NCBI GenBank assembly: GCA_000485475.1
Contig: AXYY01000050.1
Location: forward strand, 1 to 13,446
Source: Candidatus Ancillula trichonymphae ImTpAt
GTDB lineage: Bacteria > Actinomycetota > Actinomycetes > Actinomycetales > Bifidobacteriaceae
Length of the DNA: 13,446 bases
Direction of reading: 5' to 3'
The notes below the pieces were generated by a model, which did no database searches, was not told the origin of the DNA, and worked only from the letters and a program-made list of their open reading frames with translations. Position 1 is the first letter of the stretch, and each line of letters starts with the position of its first letter. Positions 6,001 through 12,076 of the stretch are shown in pieces. The position numbers and the translations under genes are program-made.

Positions 6001-7624
6001 GCCTGGACAAAAGGTGTATCCGTGGATTGCGCGGGTTCGTCACTCAACGCCCGGAATTGATCTAGTCTCGCCACCTCCGCACCACGACATTTACTCAATT
6101 GAAGATCTTACGCAGCTCATCCATGACTTGAAGATGGCGAATCCTCGCGCGCGCATACATGTCAAGTTGGCGGCTGAATATGGTGTTGGAACAATTGCCG
6201 CAGGTGTCGCTAAGACGCACGCAGATGTTATTTTGATTTCTGGACACGACGGCGGAACTGGTGCCGCACCTCTCAGCTCGATTAAGCATGCGGGTACTGT
6301 GTGGGAAATTGGACTTGCAGAAACTCAGCAGACGTTGGTTCAAAACGACCTGCGTGATCGCGTAACTCTACAGTGTGACGGGCAGCTGAAAACTGGACGC
6401 GATGTTATAATTGCAGCACTTTTGGGCGCTGAAGAGTTCGGATTTGCGACTGCGCCGCTAGTTGTTATGGGCTGCATTATGATGCGCGTGTGCAATAAAA
6501 ATACTTGTCCTGTTGGTGTTGCAACTCAAGATGAGGACTTGCGCAAGAATTTCCACGGCAAAAGTCAACACGTTGTAAATTACTTCACGTTCGTGGCTCG
6601 GCAAGTTCGTGAAATACTCGCAAGTCTAGGTTTTCGGACGTTTGATGAAATAATTGGGCGTAGTCAAATACTAGACAAGCGGACAGTTGTTGATAATTTT
6701 AAAGCGAATCAACTGGATCTGACTCCGATTTTCGAGACTCCAACGAACAACTTGCGTAAGGATGCGAGCCTGACCAAGGCAAAGGAGCAGAAGCACGCGC
6801 TTGAAGATTCGCTTGATCATGCACTTTTACCCAAGATTGATCTTGAGAACCTGAAATCTACGGCGCAAACCATTACTGCGAGAATTCGCAATATCGACCG
6901 CAGTTTTGGTGCGTTGATCGGATACGAAATCACCAAAAGATACAATTCATCACCTTCGAGTTCCGGAATTTTACCAGATGACGCACTAACCTTTGAACTT
7001 GAGGGTGTTGCAGGTCAAAGTTTGGGCGCGTTTTTGCCAAATGGGGTGACAATTAAACTACTGGGAGAAACTAATGACTACGCAGCAAAGGGCTTGAGCG
7101 GCGGAAAACTGGTGATTCGAGTCAATGCGACAACAAGTTTTGATCCGCACCAAAATGTCGTTGCAGGAAATGTACTGGGGTTCGGTGCGACTTCCGGCGT
7201 TGCGTATTTTCAGGGGCTAGTTGGCGAGCGGTTTGCAGTTCGAAATTCTGGTGCACTTTTTGTGTGCGAAGGTGCTGGTGACCACGCGTTGGAGTACATG
7301 ACTGGCGGAACTGCTGTAATTCTCGGACGCACTGGGAAAAACGTAGGTGCAGGATTTCTGGGTGGAGTTGCGTATGTGCTGGACTTGGACATGCAGTTGA
7401 TAAACGAAGAGGCGCGCACTCAGGAGTTGCTGGTTTTTCAACCGCTAGCAGAACTTTCAGGTGCCCAGCAACTCAAGCTCCAGCATATATTTGAAGATTA
7501 CGTTGAGTGCACCAATTCGCACTTTGCCAAAGATTTGCTGAACAACAACTGGGGCGAAACTACAACTAGGATGACCCGCATAATCCCCAAGAAATATAAA
7601 GAACTAGCCGAACAAGACTTGTAG
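3035..7624 (+). CDS. gltB: Glutamate synthase large (alpha) subunit
   Basis: Transfers the amide nitrogen of glutamine to 2-oxoglutarate, making glutamate in the GS-GOGAT pathway. The 1529-residue length is normal. A short propeptide precedes HDACGLGFVA; Cys32 (3128-3130) would become the N-terminal nucleophile of the class II glutaminase domain (about 32-440), which also has FSTNTFPSWELAQP and HNGEINTIRGNRNW. A central linker domain follows, then the FMN-binding synthase domain (about 830-1195) with FSTGAMSYGSISGEAHE and KPGEGGHLPGQKV. The 3Fe-4S cysteines are C1147, C1153 and C1158 (C-x5-C-x4-C). The C-terminal GXGXG helix domain spans about 1275-1465. No gltD small subunit lies within reach: upstream is a divergent gene and downstream is atpB. 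The electron-supplying partner must be encoded elsewhere, or the enzyme uses another donor such as ferredoxin. The start is ATG without a ribosome binding site. Confidence 0.97.
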   Translation: MTKERMIKVSSSVHERTVRKGLCNAERGHDACGLGFVATLKRRPSRAVVEAGLEVLLNLDHRGAVGAEENSGDGAGILTSTPDKFVRKEFAKFGVKLPKQGKYATGIAFTSRVRKLANKQRADFEKIAASEGLKVLGWREVPFDDSALGPTAKNSRPNFSQVVLVNELEDLADIELDRIAYRVRNIARKTTSLYFASLSSRTITYKGMLTTKQLQRFFLDLSDDAFAAKIALVHSRFSTNTFPSWELAQPLRNIAHNGEINTIRGNRNWFSAREGLLDTSMLRGRKGGSFKDLLPILTPGASDSGSFDEVLELLHLSGRSLPHSVLMMIPEAFENWESGKNDALKAFYEYNSTLIETWDGPVALSFTDGELIGTLLDRNGLRPGRYMVTDELVVMASEAGVLNADAQKVVKKGRLEPGVMLLVDTKRGCIVENDVIKQELAELHPYRKWLDENSVKLNDLPHREHIMFPAASVHRRQRAFGYTEEDIKLILTPMANTGKEPLGAMGTDTPLAVLSKRPRLLFDYFSQDFAQVTNPPLDSIREKIVTSLASAIGPEPNILEDIQDHAMKLLLPFPVINNDEFAKIQRIERDKKVGKYFKGVVIKGLFAVADAADSSKNPIEERLEEIFSEVDAAIDNGSNFIILSDRDSNRDWAPIPSLLLTAAVQHHLLRKQTRTKISMVVEAGDVRETHHVALLIAYGAAAVNPYLAMETVENLARSSFLEVDAKTATQNLIFALGNGVLKIMSKMGISTIMSYRGAQVFGAVGLSKELVDKYFTGTTSVLGGIGLDTITAEVLKRHLAGYPNVLTSAGAQLDTGGEYKWRRVGEEHLFDPESIFFLQQSTSTGGDDGYKLFKKFSDRVDAVSGRIMTVRSLFRLRLAPELERKTLDLSEVESVESILKRFSTGAMSYGSISGEAHETLAVAMNSIGARSNSGEGGEEVDRIYSENRRSKIKQVASARFGVTSEYLVSATDIQIKLAQGAKPGEGGHLPGQKVYPWIARVRHSTPGIDLVSPPPHHDIYSIEDLTQLIHDLKMANPRARIHVKLAAEYGVGTIAAGVAKTHADVILISGHDGGTGAAPLSSIKHAGTVWEIGLAETQQTLVQNDLRDRVTLQCDGQLKTGRDVIIAALLGAEEFGFATAPLVVMGCIMMRVCNKNTCPVGVATQDEDLRKNFHGKSQHVVNYFTFVARQVREILASLGFRTFDEIIGRSQILDKRTVVDNFKANQLDLTPIFETPTNNLRKDASLTKAKEQKHALEDSLDHALLPKIDLENLKSTAQTITARIRNIDRSFGALIGYEITKRYNSSPSSSGILPDDALTFELEGVAGQSLGAFLPNGVTIKLLGETNDYAAKGLSGGKLVIRVNATTSFDPHQNVVAGNVLGFGATSGVAYFQGLVGERFAVRNSGALFVCEGAGDHALEYMTGGTAVILGRTGKNVGAGFLGGVAYVLDLDMQLINEEARTQELLVFQPLAELSGAQQLKLQHIFEDYVECTNSHFAKDLLNNNWGETTTRMTRIIPKKYKELAEQDL

Positions 7625-7671
7625 ATAATGTGTTGCATAAAATGCGGTGGTTCGTCGCAGCGCAGTCTAAG

Positions 7672-7700
7672 TTGAAAAGTGCGTGCAATTGTGCTACAAT
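7672..7700 (+). promoter_or_regulatory. Promoter of atpB, leaderless mRNA likely
   Basis: TTGAAA (7672-7677) and TACAAT (7695-7700) are separated by exactly 17 bp, and the -10 is extended (TGCTACAAT). The atpB ATG (7707) is six bases after the -10, so the first transcribed base should be at or next to the A of the start codon. No ribosome binding site is present. Confidence 0.75.
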
Positions 7701-7706
7701 GTCATC

Positions 7707-8567
7707 ATGGGTTTTTATGCAACTGGCGGTTTTGGTCCACCATCAATTGATGACTTCTTACCTGAACCGTTCTTGTTCAAGGGGACTTGGTTTGAGTTAA
7801 ACCGTCTGGACTTGATACGCTTTGCTGTCGTTGCACTTGTGGTTATATTCTTCTGCATTACGGTCAGGCACGCGCATAAACGAGCAACTGATGGCGTGCT
7901 GCTGCCGACTAAGCCACAGAGTGCAGTTGAAATGGTGCTTGGATTCATCAAACAACTTGTATATGACAACTTGGGGCAAAATGCGGGTAAACGCTACTAC
8001 AAGATGGCTGCGACACTATTTTTTTCCATATTCTTCCTGAATATAACCGGCACAATTCCGGGGTTGAACTTGGCTGCGTCCGCAGGAATTGGAATTCCAC
8101 TAGCGTTCGCACTCTGGGTGTTCTTTGCCTACTGGCGAGAAGGCATTCACTCGCATGGCGGTGGATTTAAGGGACTGCTCGCATTTGTCAAGAGCGAGTT
8201 ATTTCCACCTGGTTTGCCACCGTATGTGTATGCAATCTATTCGGTCATTGAACTTGCGCAGTTGTTGGTGATACGACCCGCATCACTTGCTATTCGACTT
8301 TTTACTAACATGATGTCTGGACATATTTTGCTTGGGCTCTGCTATGCAGCAACCCAGTTTTTTGTGTTTTTTGCAATTCCAGCGATGAAGCCATTAGGAG
8401 CGGTAACTCTTGCTTTTGCTGCATTCATGCTATTGTTCGAAGTACTTGTTGCAGTTTTGCAGGCCTACATTTTTACACTTCTAGCTTGTGCATACATCTC
8501 GATGAGTTTTGACCACAGTCATACTAGGGCCCATGAAACAATCCACTGCCCTGAAGATACTACTTGA
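7707..8567 (+). CDS. atpB: F1Fo ATP synthase subunit a
   Basis: Membrane subunit forming the proton half-channels against the c-ring. The 286-residue product (from ATG 7707) starts MGFYATGGFGPPSIDDFLPE, followed by several hydrophobic helices. The essential Arg is R197 in SLAIRLFTNMMSG, with N201 four residues later as in the E. coli R210/N214 pair, and Q252 in VLQAYIF matches the conserved late-helix Gln. I rejected a GTG at 7683 because it would lie upstream of the -10 that serves this gene. The last 15 or so residues, a polar His-rich tail, run 35 bases into the next gene and exceed the usual end of the family. The other atp genes (atpE, F, H, A, G, D, C), normally directly downstream, are absent from the window. 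Confidence 0.95.
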   Translation: MGFYATGGFGPPSIDDFLPEPFLFKGTWFELNRLDLIRFAVVALVVIFFCITVRHAHKRATDGVLLPTKPQSAVEMVLGFIKQLVYDNLGQNAGKRYYKMAATLFFSIFFLNITGTIPGLNLAASAGIGIPLAFALWVFFAYWREGIHSHGGGFKGLLAFVKSELFPPGLPPYVYAIYSVIELAQLLVIRPASLAIRLFTNMMSGHILLGLCYAATQFFVFFAIPAMKPLGAVTLAFAAFMLLFEVLVAVLQAYIFTLLACAYISMSFDHSHTRAHETIHCPEDTT

Positions 8568-9804
8568 AGGTAGAAATGCCTTTCTCACAGGGCCTGCGGG
8601 TTCTGGAAAGACGCACACGCTGAACAAGTTTGTGGTGGAGGCGCAAGCTGCAGGAAAGCGCGTTGGAGTAACTGCGAGCACAGGTATTGCAGCAACGCAT
8701 ATTGGTGGACAAACTATTCATGCATTTTCAGGTCTAGGAATTCTGAACGAGCTGCCAGAGGATTTCTTCGACAGGTGGGCGTTCAAGAAGTTTAAGGCAC
8801 CTCAAATCCGTACAATTGATGTGCTTGTGCTTGATGAGATCTCAATGCTCCAGTGCACTCAATTCGAACTTATTGACCAAATCTTCAGAAAAGTACGCAG
8901 GAAGAATCTACCGTTCGGCGGAGTTCAGGTAGTTTTGTGCGGAGACTTCTTCCAGTTGCCGCCAATTTCAGCATCCGCAGCAGCAGCGGCGCAGTTTGTG
9001 TCAAGTTCTAGATCTTGGGAGGAACTTGACTTGGCAGTTTGCTACTTGACCGAGCAGTACAGGCAAGCAGATGATGAGTTTGTGCAAATTCTGGAGAATT
9101 TGCGCTCTGGAACACTCACCAAGTTGCATAAATCTCTACTAGATTCTCGCATACAGCCAGTTGCACTAAATGATGACATTACACACCTGTACACGCGCAA
9201 TATAAACGTGAGTGGATACAACCGCACGAAACTTGAGGAACTTGAGACTCGTAAGTCTAGTTATACGATGACTAGTTGTGGTGATAAGTGGATAGTTGAA
9301 AGCTTGAAGAGAAATTGTTTGGCAAGCGAGAAGTTGGAGCTGAAAAAGGGTGCACTAGTTATTGCGCTCAAGAATGATCCTGAAGGTCATTTCGTCAACG
9401 GTTCGCGCGGAATTGTGGTTGATTTTGAGAAAGACAAAGATACTGGAATTGCATTTCCTGAAGTTGAGCTCTTGAGCGGGCGCAGAGTTGTATTTGCTCC
9501 TAGTAGTTGGACTCTTTCTGAACAAGAGCGAGTAGTTGCATCAATTGGGCAAGTTCCACTACAACTAGCGTGGGCGATAACTATTCACAAGTCTCAGGGC
9601 TTGACACTTGATAGTGCGTATATTGACTTGACTCGCGCATTTGAAATGGGCATGGGGTATGTTGCACTTTCCAGACTGAAATCGCTTGATGGATTGTTTC
9701 TGCGTGGTTACAATTCGATTGCTCTTCAGGTGAGTCCAGATGCGATGGAATTTGATGTTTATCTGCGTGAACGATCAATTCTGCTAGAAAGGTTGTACTC
9801 GTAG
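8533..9804 (+). CDS. PIF1-family superfamily 1B DNA helicase
   Basis: ATP-driven 5'-3' DNA helicase of the PIF1/RecD-like group, expected to act on structured DNA or replication intermediates. In the 423-residue product (ATG 8533) the motifs run in order: Walker A GPAGSGKT (20-27), TASTGIAATHIGGQTIHAF (motif Ia), Walker B VLVLDEIS (D101, E102), motif III CGDFFQLPP (Q141), YRQ (R177), a region with GHFVNGSRGIVV, HKSQGLTLD (H352-Q355) and VALSRLKSLDGL (R381). There is no extra accessory domain, so it is a minimal version. It overlaps the end of atpB by 35 bases without its own clear promoter and is probably co-transcribed with it. A TTG at 8509 in the same frame is a less likely start. The function in this organism is inferred from the family only. 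Confidence 0.9.
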   Translation: MKQSTALKILLEGRNAFLTGPAGSGKTHTLNKFVVEAQAAGKRVGVTASTGIAATHIGGQTIHAFSGLGILNELPEDFFDRWAFKKFKAPQIRTIDVLVLDEISMLQCTQFELIDQIFRKVRRKNLPFGGVQVVLCGDFFQLPPISASAAAAAQFVSSSRSWEELDLAVCYLTEQYRQADDEFVQILENLRSGTLTKLHKSLLDSRIQPVALNDDITHLYTRNINVSGYNRTKLEELETRKSSYTMTSCGDKWIVESLKRNCLASEKLELKKGALVIALKNDPEGHFVNGSRGIVVDFEKDKDTGIAFPEVELLSGRRVVFAPSSWTLSEQERVVASIGQVPLQLAWAITIHKSQGLTLDSAYIDLTRAFEMGMGYVALSRLKSLDGLFLRGYNSIALQVSPDAMEFDVYLRERSILLERLYS

Positions 9805-9822
9805 AATGCAAAACACCTGCAA

Positions 9823-10566
9823 TCAGCGGTGCAAGTCACTAGGATATGTAATCTTCTTGTTTTGCGGACTACCTTCAACCAGTTTTGTGCGTGCAGTTGC
9901 CAAATAGCGCACAAGCACAGACATGTCATCAGTTGGCTTGAAGTTATCATCTGCTTGTTCGAATAAATCGTAGGCTGCTAAAATCGAGTCAAGTTTAAAC
10001 CCCTGTGGAGTTTGGACTAGTTGATATTTATCGCGCTCGCAGTAAACAAAATCCACATTTTCATCAAGTTGAATTATGGACTGCGTGACTGGAATCACCG
10101 GCAAAACTGCATCGAATTCGTCTAGTTCGTGCACAATTTCAGCAATTAGAGTCTGCGGCACAAATGGGCGAACAGCGTCATGTATGAGCACTTTTGCATT
10201 ACTTTTCGCTAGTTTTCGCACGAACTTCACACCGAGTATGCTAGATTGTGTTCGCGTACAACCACCCTCTATAACATCAACAACTTTGCTACTTGAGTTT
10301 CTTCGCAGGTGGTTATTGGCTTGACTAATCCACTCTTTATGCATAACTACAACTATGTAATCAACTTGTTCCGACGATCCAAATGCATCAACTGTTTGTT
10401 CAAGTACGCTACAACTGTCCAGCATCTGCAGTTGCTTGGGAATGACTTTGTCCAGTTTGGTGCCAACTGTTGTGTAAATTTGTACATCCTGGTGACCACC
10501 CTCATAAGATCGAGCAGAAAATCGCAGACCAGTTCCTCCAGCCAACACAAGTGCATAAACATCCAC
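9823..10566 (-). CDS. ispD: 2-C-methyl-D-erythritol 4-phosphate cytidylyltransferase
   Basis: Joins CTP and 2-C-methyl-D-erythritol 4-phosphate in the non-mevalonate isoprenoid pathway. The 247-residue product shows ALVLAGGTGLRF (5-16), PKQ (43-45), EGGCTRTQSSILG, HDAVRPFVP, PVTQSI, the QTPQGF motif, TDDMSVLV and the end PQNKKITYPSDL, all in IspD order. Between the R of GTGLR and the K of PKQ lie 29 residues, against seven in E. coli IspD, so an extra loop of about 22 residues sits in the CTP-binding region. The start GTG (10566-10564) follows a -10 by six bases, so the mRNA is probably leaderless. It converges on the helicase gene with 18 bases between stops. The related ribitol-phosphate cytidylyltransferase TarI cannot be fully excluded. 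No ispF is adjacent. Confidence 0.85.
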   Translation of the reverse strand: MDVYALVLAGGTGLRFSARSYEGGHQDVQIYTTVGTKLDKVIPKQLQMLDSCSVLEQTVDAFGSSEQVDYIVVVMHKEWISQANNHLRRNSSSKVVDVIEGGCTRTQSSILGVKFVRKLAKSNAKVLIHDAVRPFVPQTLIAEIVHELDEFDAVLPVIPVTQSIIQLDENVDFVYCERDKYQLVQTPQGFKLDSILAAYDLFEQADDNFKPTDDMSVLVRYLATARTKLVEGSPQNKKITYPSDLHR

Positions 10567-10572
10567 TCTTGC

Positions 10573-10581
10573 ATTATATCA
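10573..10581 (-). promoter_or_regulatory. Extended -10 promoter of ispD
   Basis: Read on the minus strand, TGATATAAT (10581-10573) is a perfect TGNTATAAT. The ispD GTG begins at 10566, six bases after the -10, so a leaderless transcript is expected. The hexamer lies in one arm of a 9-bp inverted repeat shared with the facing promoter. Confidence 0.7.
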
Positions 10582-10608
10582 CAAGTTTGTGCATCTGGTA
10601 GTTTTGTA

Positions 10609-10617
10609 TGCTATAAT
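10609..10617 (+). promoter_or_regulatory. Extended -10 promoter of the M20 peptidase-trpD operon
   Basis: TGCTATAAT matches TGNTATAAT. The ATG at 10625 lies seven bases after the -10, so transcription would begin at or beside the start codon. No strong -35 is seen, and none is strictly needed with an extended -10. Confidence 0.7.
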
Positions 10618-10624
10618 GCAGACC

Positions 10625-12076
10625 ATGAGTATAAGAGATACACAAGATTTTGAAGCGGTTTTCCAAAGTGTTTACGAGGATGCTGTAGCAAATTTGGAGG
10701 AGTTGATTCGTATTCCTTCTGTTTCAGTTGGAGTTACACGAGAATCGCCTAAGTTTGCCAATATCGTGAAAAGCACGGAAGTTGTATCAAAACTGCTGAC
10801 TGAACTTGGAGTTGAAAACAAAGTAGTAGGTGCGGATGTTGTAGATGAGAATTCTGGCAGTTCAAGGCCTGGAAATCCCGCAGTTATTGGAGTGCTGGAC
10901 GCCAAGAGCAGCGGAGAACTTGATGAGTCGAAACCGACAGTTTTACTATATGCACACCACGATGTCCAGCCTGTTGTGCAGCACCAGCACCCTGAGAATT
11001 GGGAGACAGATCCATTTGAGCCCACGCACATTGAGTCACCGAGTGGGCCTCGACTTTTTGGACGCGGTGCGGCTGATGATGGTGCCGGTCTAGTCGCGCA
11101 TTTGGGGGTTGTTGAACTTTACCGTGCGCTGAATGTTCAACTGCCTGTGAACTTGAAGATTTTCATTGAGGGTGAAGAAGAATGCGGGTCCCCGTCATTT
11201 TCGAACTTCATAAAAAAGTGCCAGAATGAGTTATCTGCAAACGTAATCGTTGTTGCAAGTTCTGGAAACTGGGCAGTCGGGGCTCCCGCAATCACAACGA
11301 CTCTTCGCGGAATCGTTACTATTGATGTTGAACTTGGAGTGTTTGAGTATACAATTCATTCTGGTATGTCATCTGGTCCGATAATTGATGCAAATTCGTT
11401 ACTAATGCGCACAATTTCTAGTGTTTGGGACAATCAGGGCAATGTTATTGTGGAAGGTTTACTTGGTGCGCAAGGAAATGAACTACCGGAACCAACTGTT
11501 GATTACACATTTGAGCAGTTTGCGAAGGACTCAAGTTTGCTTGAAGGGGCCGCACTAACTGGTAGTGGCACGATTTCTGGTAGAATTTGGAATAAGCCAT
11601 CAGTTACGGTTATAGAATTTGATGCAACTGAAACGAAAAGTGCAAGTAATGTTTTTGCAGCTTCAGCAAGGGCACGCCTGAGTTTGCGGGTTGCTCCTGG
11701 TCAAGATTCGGCTCAGGCGGCTCAAGTGTTGTGCGACCACTTGTCAAAAAATGTGCCCTTTGGAGCGAAGTTCACATACGAGGTGCTAGAAAGTGGACCG
11801 TCATTCATTGCGGACACGCAAACTGACGCAACTTGCGTACTGAAGGACGCGCTAGAACAAGCATTCGGCGAGGAAGTTGTTTATGCGGGCATGGGTGGTT
11901 CAATTCCGTTTGTGGCAGATTTGAAGAAGACTTTTAAAGGTGCGGATGTTCTACTCGTTGGCGTTGAAGATCCAGATTCTCGCGCGCATTCGGACAACAA
12001 ATCCGTACACCTGGGGGACTTGAAGAAGATTATACTCGCGTTGGGTCTACTACTAGAAAAATTGGGGGAGAAGTGA
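10625..12076 (+). CDS. M20-family dipeptidase-like metallopeptidase
   Basis: Likely a cytosolic zinc dipeptidase that releases amino acids from peptides. The 483-residue product has the M20 order: YAHHDVQP (metal His111, Asp113), GRGAADDGAG (bridging Asp151), IEGEEECGSP (catalytic Glu185, metal Glu186), a lid domain with HSG near 245, a Gly-rich GMGGSIPF, and DPDSRAHSDNKSVH with the last metal His. The segment VIVVASSGNWAVGAPA (207-221) should carry a metal-binding Asp (as in carnosinase-type enzymes), but it has Ser at both candidate positions (212, 213) and no Asp nearby. ATG 10625 was chosen because upstream starts overlap the -10. The TGA stop overlaps the GTG of trpD, so the two are coupled. 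Substrate is unknown. Confidence 0.88.
   Translation: MSIRDTQDFEAVFQSVYEDAVANLEELIRIPSVSVGVTRESPKFANIVKSTEVVSKLLTELGVENKVVGADVVDENSGSSRPGNPAVIGVLDAKSSGELDESKPTVLLYAHHDVQPVVQHQHPENWETDPFEPTHIESPSGPRLFGRGAADDGAGLVAHLGVVELYRALNVQLPVNLKIFIEGEEECGSPSFSNFIKKCQNELSANVIVVASSGNWAVGAPAITTTLRGIVTIDVELGVFEYTIHSGMSSGPIIDANSLLMRTISSVWDNQGNVIVEGLLGAQGNELPEPTVDYTFEQFAKDSSLLEGAALTGSGTISGRIWNKPSVTVIEFDATETKSASNVFAASARARLSLRVAPGQDSAQAAQVLCDHLSKNVPFGAKFTYEVLESGPSFIADTQTDATCVLKDALEQAFGEEVVYAGMGGSIPFVADLKKTFKGADVLLVGVEDPDSRAHSDNKSVHLGDLKKIILALGLLLEKLGEK

Larger units (their letters stand above)
10570..10620. repeat. Inverted repeat spanning the ispD / M20 divergent promoters
   Basis: TGCATTATA (10570-10578) and TATAATGCA (10612-10620) are perfect 9-bp inverted arms 33 bp apart. 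Each contains the -10 hexamer of one of the two outward-facing promoters. Between them CACAA-GT-TTGTG (10580-10591) forms a smaller dyad that could bind a shared regulator. Confidence 0.7.

Noticed and set aside
3035..7624. Long antisense frames opposite gltB (for example around 2923-3673 on the minus strand)
   Set aside because: They have no recognisable protein features and mirror the codon pattern of gltB; the part over 3021-3035 also crosses the gltB promoter.
7625..7671. Short GCAT-AAA-ATGC hairpin after gltB as a terminator
   Set aside because: Only a 4-bp stem and no T-run follows; not supportable as an intrinsic terminator.
7683..7706. GTG at 7683 as start of atpB
   Set aside because: It lies upstream of the -10 element that fits transcription starting at ATG 7707.
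8509..8532. TTG at 8509 as start of the helicase
   Set aside because: ATG 8533 puts Walker A at the usual distance from the N-terminus and shortens the overlap with atpB; no ribosome binding site favours the TTG.
9805..9835. CACC/GGTG dyad between the convergent helicase and ispD genes as a bidirectional terminator
   Set aside because: The stem is four bases with a 10-base loop and no U-run; too weak to call.
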